Notes: a model not told the origin generated them from the letters alone. A DNA stretch of 47,445 nucleotides from Bacteroidota bacterium (GCA_025359805.1 JANYDU010000010.1:1-47445), one strand, 5' to 3'; shown: positions 8,515-17,051, counted from the first letter of the stretch. Numbers and translations are program-made.

Positions 8515-8535
8515 TAGTTAATTTCAAATAAAATA

Positions 8536-8567
8536 AAAAAAGACAGTCCATTGCGTCTGTCTTTTTT
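8536..8567 (+). terminator. Rho-independent terminator after the barrel gene
   Basis: AAAAAAGACAG (8536-8546) pairs perfectly with CTGTCTTTTTT (8557-8567) around a 10-nt loop and ends in a T-run. It is 21 bp after the barrel gene stop. The A-tract on the left means it could also act on the opposite strand. Confidence 0.8.
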
Positions 8568-8587
8568 ATTTGTACAAACTTTTAAAA

Positions 8588-8595
8588 TACTTTTG
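8588..8595 (+). promoter_or_regulatory. -7 box for the thioredoxin gene
   Basis: TACTTTTG exactly fits TAnnTTTG and lies 24 bp before ATG 8620. A TTTG at 8569-8572 is a possible -33 element, but its 15-bp spacing is shorter than usual. It directly follows the terminator of the preceding gene, as expected for a gene with its own promoter. Confidence 0.5.
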
Positions 8596-8619
8596 TTGTT
8601 AATACTTAAAACAAAATTT

Positions 8620-8934
8620 ATGGTAACGGTTTCAACAGATTCAAACTTTCAGGAATTATTAAATTTAAATGAAAAAGTAGTGGTAAAATATTTTGCAAAT
8701 TGGTGCGGTACCTGCAGATTATTTTCTCCTAAATTTAAAAAAATATCTGAAAAAGAAGAATACAACGGCATCACATTTTTAGATGTAAATGCAGAAGAAA
8801 ACCCTGAAGCCAGAAAGTTAGCTGGAGTAAATAATCTCCCCTATTTTGCTGTATTTAAAAATGGCGCTTTAATAGCTGCTGATAATACTTCTAAGGAAGA
8901 AGCGGTTGAAAATTTAATCAAACAAATTGTTTAA
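8620..8934 (+). CDS. Thioredoxin-family protein with CGTC active site
   Basis: The 104-residue protein from ATG 8620 (MVTVSTDSNFQELLN) is a single thioredoxin fold with no signal peptide. The active site is WCGTC (C29, C32), and the cis-proline is in NNLPYFAVFKNG. A Thr replaces the canonical Pro of CGPC, which normally shifts redox potential. The frame is open upstream to 8551, but that extension would overlap the terminator and the -7 box, so the internal ATG is preferred. It converges on the next gene with a 4-bp overlap of stop codons (8931-8934). Expected role: cytoplasmic thiol-disulfide exchange. Confidence 0.85.
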   Translation: MVTVSTDSNFQELLNLNEKVVVKYFANWCGTCRLFSPKFKKISEKEEYNGITFLDVNAEENPEARKLAGVNNLPYFAVFKNGALIAADNTSKEEAVENLIKQIV

Positions 8935-11021
8935 AAAATCCACCGCATTTGTATGCGCATATTGCTCAATACATTTCCATTTATTTGATCTAAACCACTG
9001 CTTATCGTATTCACGTTATTGTATGTGGTTTGAGCATATTTAATCCAACAATCAAGTTGTTTATTAATCCTATAATGAACCACTAAATAATACCTGATTC
9101 CACTATTTTGAAATTGTGGAACTGCATATTGATACAATACATCATTTTCGGTGGCATAAATTCTGGCATTGTAATCTTCTACATTAAACAAAGCAATTCT
9201 TCCGGTAAATGATAAATCTTTAAATGTTGTTGCATAAATAATATCCTGAAAAATTAATACTCCAACTTTATATCCATTTACAACATCATTATACTGAACA
9301 AACTCTGCCCGGCTTTTTGCCGATAACGAATTGGATATTTTATACTGTGCATTTAATCGAATAATTTCTCGTGATACTTCACCTAAATAATTTATTGGTA
9401 CATCTGTAGTTGGCAAATTTTTACTTTTTGTTTCTTGCCTATAACGAACATAAAACTGTACATTTTTTGATGGATTGTATTGCAACTCCGCTAACCAATC
9501 ATAACCTTGTGAAGGCGCATCTGTTAAGTATCTTAGCCATGGCGAACGATATAAATCGAAGTAAGAATTAAACACCCAAAATAAGTTAGGCTTAAAACTC
9601 AAACCGGTATAAAATCCTTCTTCATTTCGTCCATCACTATTTTCACCAAATGGATTATTAAATGTGGTTTGATATTTTTTTGCATAGTTCCGATATACAA
9701 CTACCATATCTAATTTTTGATGCAACGGAATCATCAATCCGGCAATACCTGCAAAGGCTCCATTCGAACTATTTGAAATTTCGCCAAACACATTTGCATT
9801 GCCCAAATAAAAATTAAAATCAAATCCAAAATTGGACAATTGCTTCCCACTAAAATTATACAATTGATATGGTTTTGAACCGCTTTGAAAAGTATGATCG
9901 TAAAAAGCATTTACAGCCGTTAATCCTATATCAAAATTATCACTGCGCCATTTTATATGTGTTCCATAAATAGTTTGTAACACATTATTTCTATTTAGAT
10001 TTTCTGTTGATGTTCGATGCAATCCAGTGAGTTGAATAGACGAAAAAACATCTTCGTTTGATGATAAAGAATCAACCTCTCTATAGTTTGTGCTGATATA
10101 TTTGTATGAAAAAATTCCAGTTACTTCAATTGATTTATATTGATAGGAAATGGCTGCTCCTCTTAAAAATTCATTTTCATTTAATGAGCGATAAGGTCTG
10201 ATGGTTTGAAAATTTCTTCGTGTGTTTAACACATAAGCACTTTTGCGCGATGAAAGCCCCGATCCAAAAGTTAATCCTTGTCCAAAATTGGCCTGATAAT
10301 CGCCAATAGCAATGGTTTTAAAATTACCCGTATTGCGCAATACAAAATGAAAGGAGTTAAAATCAAATCCATATTTTTGTGCTCCGTTAAAAAATTGTTC
10401 ACCCAAATCTTTCTCTCCCGCATAACCAAAATTCAACTTATTGCCATAATTAAAACGGTATCGTAAAACATACCTATACTGACTTCCTAAATAATATTGT
10501 TTACCTTGTTCTGCCTTACTTTTATCGTATCCAGAACGTGGTTCAAATTCATTTTCATGCATAGCCATTAACTCCTGTTTTCCTTTCAAAATCATTTGTA
10601 AAAAAGGAGTATTATCATCAAACATATTATCTCCCACTTTCACAAAATAACTTAAATAATAAAGTGTTCTTTCATTTATATTTTCAATGGTTTGTAATTC
10701 ATAAACGGTTAAAAATTCGCCAAATTCATTTCTGTGTTTAATGATTGAATTGATGGTTTCATCATCCAAAATTGTTAATTGTTGAAACTCTTCTCGAGAT
10801 GCTTTATTCAAATCAATTTTATTGCGCAAGTAATATTCAAGTTGATCTTGTAAGTCTTTATAATCAATATTGTCGTCACTGTTTTCTATCCAACGTTCCA
10901 TCAAATCGGCAACAACTTTTTCTTCGCTTTCACGTGTTTGTTGTGCCTGCAATGAAAAGCATAAAACAATACCACTTATTAAAAAATAATATTTGAAAAT
11001 ATGTATCGAAAATAAATTCAT
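8931..11021 (-). CDS. Helix-hairpin-helix protein with outer-membrane barrel-like C-terminus
   Basis: A 696-residue protein with a signal peptide (ending SLQAQQ, residue about 28) and a ComEA-like helix-hairpin-helix region at about 70-125 (IDLNKASREEFQQLTILDD, then YELQTIENINERTLYYLSYF). The remaining 560 or so residues are rich in aromatic strands and end in a phenylalanine (MRIQMRWIF), typical of outer-membrane barrels. The hairpin GxG turn is degenerate (LDD), so DNA binding is doubtful. This architecture recurs in Bacteroidota with no assigned function; a link to DNA uptake is only a guess. The ATG overlaps the stop of the upstream barrel gene by 4 bp (ATGA), so translation of the two is coupled. 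Confidence 0.75.
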   Translation of the reverse strand: MNLFSIHIFKYYFLISGIVLCFSLQAQQTRESEEKVVADLMERWIENSDDNIDYKDLQDQLEYYLRNKIDLNKASREEFQQLTILDDETINSIIKHRNEFGEFLTVYELQTIENINERTLYYLSYFVKVGDNMFDDNTPFLQMILKGKQELMAMHENEFEPRSGYDKSKAEQGKQYYLGSQYRYVLRYRFNYGNKLNFGYAGEKDLGEQFFNGAQKYGFDFNSFHFVLRNTGNFKTIAIGDYQANFGQGLTFGSGLSSRKSAYVLNTRRNFQTIRPYRSLNENEFLRGAAISYQYKSIEVTGIFSYKYISTNYREVDSLSSNEDVFSSIQLTGLHRTSTENLNRNNVLQTIYGTHIKWRSDNFDIGLTAVNAFYDHTFQSGSKPYQLYNFSGKQLSNFGFDFNFYLGNANVFGEISNSSNGAFAGIAGLMIPLHQKLDMVVVYRNYAKKYQTTFNNPFGENSDGRNEEGFYTGLSFKPNLFWVFNSYFDLYRSPWLRYLTDAPSQGYDWLAELQYNPSKNVQFYVRYRQETKSKNLPTTDVPINYLGEVSREIIRLNAQYKISNSLSAKSRAEFVQYNDVVNGYKVGVLIFQDIIYATTFKDLSFTGRIALFNVEDYNARIYATENDVLYQYAVPQFQNSGIRYYLVVHYRINKQLDCWIKYAQTTYNNVNTISSGLDQINGNVLSNMRIQMRWIF

Positions 11022-11836
11022 TTTTGAACTGGAAATGATAAACCTAAATGTGGAGAGAAGCCAAGTATTTGATGGAAACTTGCAGCAAAATCAACTTTAA
11101 ACTGCTTGAGTTTAATGCCTGTTCCAAAAGTTAAGTAAACAGGATTATTTGCTACTCCAATTGATAAAGAAAGAACCTCATGAATTTGATATTTTATTCC
11201 TCCACGCAATACTATTTTTTGGTTGAGTGTTTGATCCACTTCACCCAATAGCTTTACTTTTTCTGAAACATTATAATCAACTCCAATACGTGCATAGGTT
11301 GGAATTTTATCAAATGATTGTGTTGAATATTTACTTTGCGTTGGGTTAAAAATAAAAAGTCCTAAATGGCATTTTGAATTCGCTTTATATAACAAGCCCA
11401 GTTCACCTAAAATATTTCCTGCATGTTGTTGCTCACTAATATTTGTACTAAAATAACTTAAAGTAACTCCAAGAGAAAATTGACTAAACAATTGTTTGCT
11501 TAACGATGCACTTATTTTTTGTTGATTAAAAAGTGAGTACCCAAAATAATTGATACCCACTCCTACATTTATAAATTTTGATGGTAAAACAACAACTGCA
11601 CTAGCTGTAGTTAATTTTGTTTCTTGAAATTGTTGAGATGAATAAATGCCTACTTGAACTTTTTTGAGAGTGCTAAACCCAGCAGGATTATTAAGCACCG
11701 ACCACATATTTTGTGAAGCTACAGATGAGCCTGCAACTCCCCAAGCATCAGCTCCAATAGGATTAAATAGCTGCTGAGCTTGCAGGTTTAAAAATAACAA
11801 ATTGAGTAAATTGAGTAGTATGATGTAGGCTTTCAT
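11018..11836 (-). CDS. PorV/UPF0164-like outer-membrane barrel protein
   Basis: From ATG 11836 the 272-residue protein has a leucine-rich signal peptide ending LNLQAQQ. It then has NPIGADAWGVAGSSVASQNMWSVLNNPAGFS, the start typical of PorV/FadL-like barrels whose N-terminal plug carries a NPAG motif. Alternating strands follow (VGVGINYFGYSLF, LSIGVANNPVYLTFGTGIKL) to the end. A longer frame reaches 11896, but it adds a second hydrophobic stretch with no start signal, so the internal ATG is preferred. It is the first gene of a two-gene unit with the helix-hairpin-helix protein. PorV itself shuttles T9SS cargo to the PorU sortase; whether this relative does so is unknown. Confidence 0.7.
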   Translation of the reverse strand: MKAYIILLNLLNLLFLNLQAQQLFNPIGADAWGVAGSSVASQNMWSVLNNPAGFSTLKKVQVGIYSSQQFQETKLTTASAVVVLPSKFINVGVGINYFGYSLFNQQKISASLSKQLFSQFSLGVTLSYFSTNISEQQHAGNILGELGLLYKANSKCHLGLFIFNPTQSKYSTQSFDKIPTYARIGVDYNVSEKVKLLGEVDQTLNQKIVLRGGIKYQIHEVLSLSIGVANNPVYLTFGTGIKLKQFKVDFAASFHQILGFSPHLGLSFPVQK

Positions 11837-12001
11837 CAAAAAACAAATAAGCAAAAAAAAATATACTATCCAAATTATAACCATTTCCCACCCCAAAAAA
11901 TATTTTGCATGAAGATAGATTCAAATCAATTCTTAATCACTTAAAATTATTAATTCAACTTTCTGTAAATCAGTTTTCTGTTTCTGTTTTTTTTGATGTT
12001 A

Positions 12002-12030
12002 TTGAAATTTGATACTAAAACCTATTTTTG
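12002..12030 (+). promoter_or_regulatory. Probable promoter for hppA
   Basis: TATTTTTG at 12023-12030 fits the -7 consensus TAnnTTTG. A TTG at 12002-12004 lies 18 bp upstream as a partial -33 element. The predicted start near 12036 leaves a leader of about 27 nt before ATG 12063. Confidence 0.55.
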
Positions 12031-12062
12031 CCGTCCCTTAAATGAAAAAATAATTTTAATCT

Positions 12063-14483
12063 ATGGAAAATTTAATTTACGTAATTCCCTCACTTGGTAT
12101 TGTTGGCTTAATTGTAATGGCTATAAAAAGTGCTTGGGTAACAAAACAAGATGCAGGTGATGCAAAAATGACTGAGCTGGCTGGCTATATTGCCGATGGA
12201 GCAATGGCATTTTTAAAAGCAGAATGGAAAGTGCTTAGTATTTTTGTTGTATTTGCCGCAGCACTTTTAGCTTATTCAGGAACAGTTACTGAAGTGAATG
12301 GACAAAAAATTCACTCCAGTTGGATTATATCAATTGCATTTATTATTGGTGCTGTATTTTCGGCAACTGCTGGTTATATAGGTATGAAAGTGGCTACCAA
12401 AGCTAATGTACGCACTACACAAGCAGCACGTACCAGTTTAAAACAAGCTTTAAAAGTGTCGTTTACTGGAGGTACTGTTATGGGATTAGGAGTTGCTGGA
12501 TTGGCTATTTTAGGATTGGGTGGATTGTTCATTGTGTTTTTACGTCTATTTAATGTAATGGGTGCAGATGGTGTAAATGCCGAGCACATGAAAACAGCTA
12601 TTGAAGTTTTAACTGGATTCTCATTAGGTGCCGAATCAATTGCATTATTTGCTCGTGTGGGCGGAGGTATTTATACAAAAGCGGCCGATGTTGGTGCCGA
12701 TTTAGTTGGAAAAGTAGAAGCAGGAATCCCTGAAGATGATGTGCGCAATCCTGCAACAATTGCAGATAACGTAGGTGATAACGTAGGTGATGTGGCAGGT
12801 ATGGGTGCCGATTTATTTGGTTCTTATGTAGCAACAATTTTAGCAACAATGGTATTGGGACAAGAAATTGTAGTTACTGATAAGTTTGGTGGCATGTCGC
12901 CAATATTATTGCCAATGGTTATTTGCGGTTTAGGAATTTTATTTTCTATTGTAGGTACTTGGTTTGTGAGAATTAAAGATGATAAATCAAATGTTCAAAA
13001 CGCATTAAACTTAGGTAACTGGGCTTCTATGTTAATTACAGTAGCTGCTTCTTATTTTATCGTAATGTGGATGTTACCAGAAACATTAAATCTTCGTGGA
13101 TATGAATTTTCAAACATCAATGTTTTTTGGGCAATAGTAGTTGGAACTGTGGTAGGTGCAATTATGAGTATTGTAACCGAATATTATACAGCAATGGGTA
13201 AAGGTCCGGTAATGTCTATCATTCAACAATCATCAACAGGGCACGCAACAAATATTATTGGTGGATTATCTGTTGGAATGAAATCTACTGTAATTCCAAT
13301 CTTAACACTTGCAGGTGGTATTATGGCATCTTATTATTTTGCGGGTTTATATGGTGTAGCTATTGCTGCTGCGGGTATGATGGCAACTACAGCTATGCAG
13401 TTAGCAATTGATGCTTTTGGTCCTATTGCAGATAATGCAGGAGGTATTGCAGAAATGAGCCAATTACCCCCAGAAGTGAGAGAACGTACCGATAATTTAG
13501 ATGCAGTAGGAAACACCACAGCAGCAACCGGAAAAGGGTTTGCCATTGCTTCTGCAGCATTAACCTCATTGGCTTTATTTGCTGCCTTTGTTGGTATTGC
13601 AGGTATTGATGCAATTGATATTTATAAGGCTCCAGTATTAGCTGGTTTATTTGTTGGCGGTATGATTCCATTTATTTTCTCGGCATTATGTATTCAAGCA
13701 GTAGGTAAAGCAGCAATGGATATGGTGCAAGAAGTACGCAGACAGTTTCGCGAAATTCCGGGTATTATGGAATACAAAGCAAAACCTGAATATGAAAAAT
13801 GTGTGGCCATATCAACCAAAGCCTCTATTCGTGAAATGATGTTACCAGGCGCAATCGCCTTAATTACTCCACTTATTGTTGGTTTCATTTTTGGACCAGA
13901 AGTATTGGGAGGATTATTGGCTGGTGTTACAGTAAGTGGTGTGTTGATGGGAATTTTCCAAAGCAACGCTGGTGGAGCTTGGGATAATGCAAAAAAATCT
14001 TTTGAAAAAGGGGTAATGATTAATGGTGAAATGTTTTATAAAAAATCGGAGCCACATAAAGCATCAGTAACAGGAGATACTGTTGGTGATCCTTTTAAAG
14101 ATACTTCTGGACCTTCTATGAATATTTTAATTAAATTGATGTCTATCGTATCATTAGTTATTGCTCCATACATTGCTGTTGAAGGTGGAATGAAAGCTGA
14201 TAAAGCCATGATGATGCACGGACAAAAAATGGAATGTTGCAGTGAGATGGGCGATATGGGAAAATGTGATATGAAATATTGCATGACTTTAACCGAAGAA
14301 CAATGTGCTGCTTATTGCGATAGTATGGGTTGCTCTGCCGAACAAAAATCTGCGTGCTTACACATGTTAAAAGAATGCAAAGAAATGACTGGTGATAAAG
14401 AAGAATGTGAACATGACGGCAAAAAAGGGAAATGTTGTGAAGAAGATGAAAAAGAAGAACATCACGAAAAAAATGGAAAATAA
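12063..14483 (+). CDS. hppA: Membrane ion-pumping pyrophosphatase with Cys-rich C-terminal tail
   Basis: Couples PPi hydrolysis to ion export across the inner membrane. The core (1-706) has about 16 membrane helices and the catalytic motifs GGGIYTKAADVGADLVGKVE (200-219), DNVGDNVGD (235-243) and the C-terminal DNAKK (641-645). GNTTAATGKG (483-492), with Ala487 where K-independent enzymes have Lys, marks the potassium-dependent class. The usual gate glutamate in TM6 is Gly253 (ADLFGSY), while a Glu is present in TM5 (E191, GAESIALF). As I recall, this is the pattern of Flavobacterium-type proton pumps, so H+ transport is likely. Residues 707-806 are an unusual hydrophilic tail with 12 cysteines (C725 to C792) and a Glu/Lys/His-rich end. 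With the family topology this tail would face the periplasm. It has its own promoter and terminator. Confidence 0.95.
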   Translation: MENLIYVIPSLGIVGLIVMAIKSAWVTKQDAGDAKMTELAGYIADGAMAFLKAEWKVLSIFVVFAAALLAYSGTVTEVNGQKIHSSWIISIAFIIGAVFSATAGYIGMKVATKANVRTTQAARTSLKQALKVSFTGGTVMGLGVAGLAILGLGGLFIVFLRLFNVMGADGVNAEHMKTAIEVLTGFSLGAESIALFARVGGGIYTKAADVGADLVGKVEAGIPEDDVRNPATIADNVGDNVGDVAGMGADLFGSYVATILATMVLGQEIVVTDKFGGMSPILLPMVICGLGILFSIVGTWFVRIKDDKSNVQNALNLGNWASMLITVAASYFIVMWMLPETLNLRGYEFSNINVFWAIVVGTVVGAIMSIVTEYYTAMGKGPVMSIIQQSSTGHATNIIGGLSVGMKSTVIPILTLAGGIMASYYFAGLYGVAIAAAGMMATTAMQLAIDAFGPIADNAGGIAEMSQLPPEVRERTDNLDAVGNTTAATGKGFAIASAALTSLALFAAFVGIAGIDAIDIYKAPVLAGLFVGGMIPFIFSALCIQAVGKAAMDMVQEVRRQFREIPGIMEYKAKPEYEKCVAISTKASIREMMLPGAIALITPLIVGFIFGPEVLGGLLAGVTVSGVLMGIFQSNAGGAWDNAKKSFEKGVMINGEMFYKKSEPHKASVTGDTVGDPFKDTSGPSMNILIKLMSIVSLVIAPYIAVEGGMKADKAMMMHGQKMECCSEMGDMGKCDMKYCMTLTEEQCAAYCDSMGCSAEQKSACLHMLKECKEMTGDKEECEHDGKKGKCCEEDEKEEHHEKNGK

Positions 14484-14501
14484 TTTATAGCACAATTAAA
14501 T

Positions 14502-14535
14502 AAAAAGCCACTTCAGTATTGAGGTGGCTTTTTTT
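14502..14535 (+). terminator. Rho-independent terminator after hppA
   Basis: A 14-bp stem (14502-14515 with 14520-14533, core AAGCCAC/GTGGCTT, one G-T wobble) with a 4-nt loop GTAT, followed by a T-run to 14535. It begins 18 bp after the hppA stop. Confidence 0.85.
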
Positions 14536-14584
14536 ACGCTATTCAATTCCTGATTTAATTATAAATTGATTTTCAAAAAACAGT

Positions 14585-15595
14585 TTACAATGCTAATAAA
14601 AAATTTAACGTATCCACCCCATCAGCATAATCATATAATTCTGGCGCCTGTGCTTTGCCAAATGGGAGCGCACCATCTATTTGTAAATGACTAATAACAC
14701 ATTGGATTTGTTCTTTCTTTAATTGAAGTTCGTTTTTCAATGCTTCAATATCCTGGTATCGCTCATAAAACAATGTTCCTAAAGGAGATGAAATGGATTG
14801 ATCCTCTTTAATCACAATAAAATTATTGTCTAAATGTGGAGCTAGATTCAGTAAAAAAATAGCTTTATGATAATTATAATTATTGGCATATTTATGATGT
14901 TGCATCATCGTATTATACCGCTCAATGCCTTCAAAAAATATAGTTAAATCAAAATTTTGAGGAACATATATTTTAGAAATATTTCTACATCCTAAACCAA
15001 AATAAGTAAAAATATCATCTCCTAATTTATTCATTTCATCAACAGATTCATTACCCGAAATAACCGCAACACTACTTCTGTTTTTACGTAATAGCGAGGG
15101 TTTGTTTCTAAAATAATATTCAAAATAACGATTGGTATTGTTACTACCTGTTGCAATTACTGCATCATATTGTTTAGGCAAACGATCTTCACTGATGGTA
15201 ATAAATTCAGCCATTTCGGGGGATATACGAATGAGTTCCTCTATCAACAATTTCGGCAAAAATTTATCATCATCTGATAATTTTACCAATGCCTTATTTC
15301 CGGAAATGAGCACACATAATAAATCATGAAATCCAACAAATGGAATATTTCCCGCCATAATAATGGCTACCGTTTTTGGTGGTGATGGATGGAAATGATA
15401 ATTGGATAACCAACTCTCCAAATTTGCTTTTTGTAATTGATTTGCCCATGATTTTGTTGCTAATCTCACATTTTCTGGAGTAAACCAATTATTATAATTA
15501 TATGCTTCGGCAAATGTCGGGTGATCGGAAGTACTGATTTCATTGAAAAAATAACCAAGTTGTACAAAAGCATCTACACGTTGTTGAAAATTCAT
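14585..15595 (-). CDS. LuxC-like acyl-CoA reductase
   Basis: The 336-residue protein matches the acyl-CoA reductase (LuxC) family. It has MAGNIPFVGFHDLLCVLISGNKALVKLS (residues 80-107), the nucleotide-binding VIATGSNNTNRYFEYYF (147-163) and the catalytic cysteine C203 in FGLGCRNISKIY. LuxC enzymes reduce fatty acyl-CoA to aldehyde with NADPH. It is shorter than luminous-bacteria LuxC (about 480), and no luxD or luxE is nearby, so a bioluminescence role is not indicated. It is divergent from a 4Fe-4S ferredoxin gene 80 bp away. This pairing recurs in Bacteroidota and suggests a shared redox step. The natural substrate is unknown. Confidence 0.85.
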   Translation of the reverse strand: MNFQQRVDAFVQLGYFFNEISTSDHPTFAEAYNYNNWFTPENVRLATKSWANQLQKANLESWLSNYHFHPSPPKTVAIIMAGNIPFVGFHDLLCVLISGNKALVKLSDDDKFLPKLLIEELIRISPEMAEFITISEDRLPKQYDAVIATGSNNTNRYFEYYFRNKPSLLRKNRSSVAVISGNESVDEMNKLGDDIFTYFGLGCRNISKIYVPQNFDLTIFFEGIERYNTMMQHHKYANNYNYHKAIFLLNLAPHLDNNFIVIKEDQSISSPLGTLFYERYQDIEALKNELQLKKEQIQCVISHLQIDGALPFGKAQAPELYDYADGVDTLNFLLAL

Positions 15596-15675
15596 TGTAA
15601 TTTAGAATGATTTAATTTTGAGATGCAAAGCAACAAAACTTATTTTGCATTCGTAAAAAAGAAATTTATAATACT

Positions 15676-16020
15676 ATGGCGATAATAATAACTGACGAAT
15701 GTATCAACTGTGGTGCATGCGAACCTGAATGCCCAAACAATGCAATTTATGAAGCTGGTGCTGAGTGGGCATGGGCAGATGGTAACAACCTTACTGGAAC
15801 AATAAGTTTAAATGGAGAAAGTATTGATGTAACAAAACGTTTTGCACCCGTTTCTGATGATGTGTATTTTATTGTTACTTCAAAATGTACAGAGTGTGTT
15901 GGCTTCCACGAAGAGCCTCAATGTGCTGCTGTTTGCCCAGTTGATTGTTGTATTCCTGACCCCGACCATGTAGAATCAAAAGAAGCATTAACCGCAAAAA
16001 AAGAAATGATGCATATTTAA
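15676..16020 (+). CDS. 4Fe-4S dicluster ferredoxin
   Basis: The 114-residue protein has two 4Fe-4S cluster sites. The first is [12 protein letters not shown] (C9, C12, C15, C19). The second is [18 protein letters not shown] (C71, C74, C83, C87), with an 8-residue insertion inside the second motif as in Allochromatium-type low-potential ferredoxins. About 50 residues separate the motifs, longer than in minimal dicluster ferredoxins. C91 and C92 are extra. It is a soluble electron carrier. Its divergent neighbour, the LuxC-like reductase, is a possible partner. A hairpin terminator follows at 16044-16075. Confidence 0.92.
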   Translation: MAIIITDECINCGACEPECPNNAIYEAGAEWAWADGNNLTGTISLNGESIDVTKRFAPVSDDVYFIVTSKCTECVGFHEEPQCAAVCPVDCCIPDPDHVESKEALTAKKEMMHI

Positions 16021-16043
16021 TTTTTTCAATTTATTCTTTAAAG

Positions 16044-16075
16044 AAAAGTTTCACTAATTGTGGAACTTTTTTTTT
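16044..16075 (+). terminator. Terminator after the ferredoxin gene
   Basis: AAAAGTTTCAC (16044-16054) pairs with GTGGAACTTTT (16060-16070), with one G-T wobble and a 5-nt loop, and a T-run to 16075. The stretch from here to 16254 shows no gene and no full promoter consensus. Confidence 0.75.
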
Positions 16076-16254
16076 GAATAATCTACACCAATATTAAAAA
16101 CTAGTTTTACACTCAAACCTACATTACTAATTTATTAATAAATTGCTCATATAAAAATAGTCTAAAAATAATTGCATTGATTTGTCCAATATTAAAAACT
16201 CAATCGTTATTGGGATATAAATTCACTTATCATTAACCACTAAAAAATCAAAAA

Positions 16255-16638
16255 ATGACAGCACAAGAAAACACACTTAATTGGTTCGAAATATCTGTAG
16301 CAGATATTAAACGAGCCACAAAATTTTACGAAACTATTTTTGGAATTAAAATGGAACAAGCAGAAATGATGGGTATGCAAATGGCAATGTTTCCATATGA
16401 AAACATGAATGGAAAAGCATCTGGATGCCTTTGTCAAAGTCCTGCACACAAACCCAGCATGGATGGTGCAAAAATTTATTTAAATGGAAATCCTGATTTG
16501 GATAATGCGCTTTCTAAAATAGAAGCAGCAGGCGGAAAAGTAGTAATGCCTAAAACACATATTAGCCCTGAGATTGGTTATATGGCTTTTTTTATTGATT
16601 GCGAAGGAAACAATGTAGCTTTACATTCATCCAATTAA
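16255..16638 (+). CDS. VOC-superfamily (glyoxalase-like) protein
   Basis: A 127-residue single-unit vicinal oxygen chelate fold. It starts NTLNWFEISVADIKRATKFYETIFGIKM (the first beta-alpha-beta with the conserved WFEI and FYxxxFG) and ends GYMAFFIDCEGNNVALHSS, the typical last strand with the metal-binding Glu position (D/CEGN). It probably forms a dimer, as such short VOC proteins do. It lies 11 bp before the YCII gene, which leads into the ECF42 sigma gene. VOC and DGPF/YCII genes are common neighbours of ECF42. No substrate can be inferred. Confidence 0.85.
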   Translation: MTAQENTLNWFEISVADIKRATKFYETIFGIKMEQAEMMGMQMAMFPYENMNGKASGCLCQSPAHKPSMDGAKIYLNGNPDLDNALSKIEAAGGKVVMPKTHISPEIGYMAFFIDCEGNNVALHSSN

Positions 16639-16649
16639 TTTAAATTAAT

Positions 16650-16997
16650 ATGCAAGAATTCTTATTAGTTTTTAGAAGAGATTCAGAAACTGTTCAAGCA
16701 CAATTATCGCCTGAACAAATGCAAGCCATGATGAAACCTTGGCAAGATTGGATGGGTAGCATTGCTGCGCAAAATAAATTAGTTAACTCCGGTAACAGAT
16801 TAGCATCTGATGGCAAAGTTGTGAAACCAAATAATATAATCACGAACGGTCCATATGTTGAAATTAAAGAAGCTATTGGAGGATATATTATTGTGCGTGC
16901 AAGCTCATTAGATGAAGCAGCAGAACTCTCAAAAAATTGCCCTATTTTAACAATAGGAGGAAATGTTGAGGTGCGTGCATTAATACCTATGGATTAA
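16650..16997 (+). CDS. YCII-related (DGPF) domain protein
   Basis: The 115-residue protein begins MQEFLLVFRRDSETVQAQLSPEQMQAMMKPWQDWMGSI and has NIITNGPYVEIKEAIGGYIIVRA, the TDGPF-like signature (here TNGPY), and ends CPILTIGGNVEVRALIP. This is the DGPF/YCII family often encoded beside ECF42 sigma factors, where it is thought to modulate or be controlled by the sigma factor. The ferredoxin-like fold has no established activity in this setting. The gene is followed by a terminator-like hairpin that separates it from the sigma gene, which starts 54 bp downstream. Confidence 0.88.
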   Translation: MQEFLLVFRRDSETVQAQLSPEQMQAMMKPWQDWMGSIAAQNKLVNSGNRLASDGKVVKPNNIITNGPYVEIKEAIGGYIIVRASSLDEAAELSKNCPILTIGGNVEVRALIPMD

Positions 16998-17014
16998 AAA
17001 AAACTGAATAAAAC

Positions 17015-17048
17015 AAACGCCTTTGTATAAATTTACAGAGGCGTTTTT
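17015..17048 (+). terminator. Terminator-like hairpin abutting the ECF sigma start codon
   Basis: AAACGCCT (17015-17022) pairs with AGGCGTTT (17039-17046). The stem extends inward through TTGTA/TACAG with one wobble around a 6-nt loop, and the T-run ends at 17048. ATG of the sigma gene is at 17052, so the structure covers the ribosome-binding region. It may terminate the VOC-YCII transcript, attenuate read-through, or limit translation of the sigma factor. Confidence 0.75.
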
Positions 17049-17051
17049 ATT

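Noticed and set aside
12374..14284. Several antisense frames of 70-90 residues within hppA
   Set aside because: They lie opposite a strongly conserved gene, have low-complexity Pro/Ala or Leu/Gln composition, and lack start signals.
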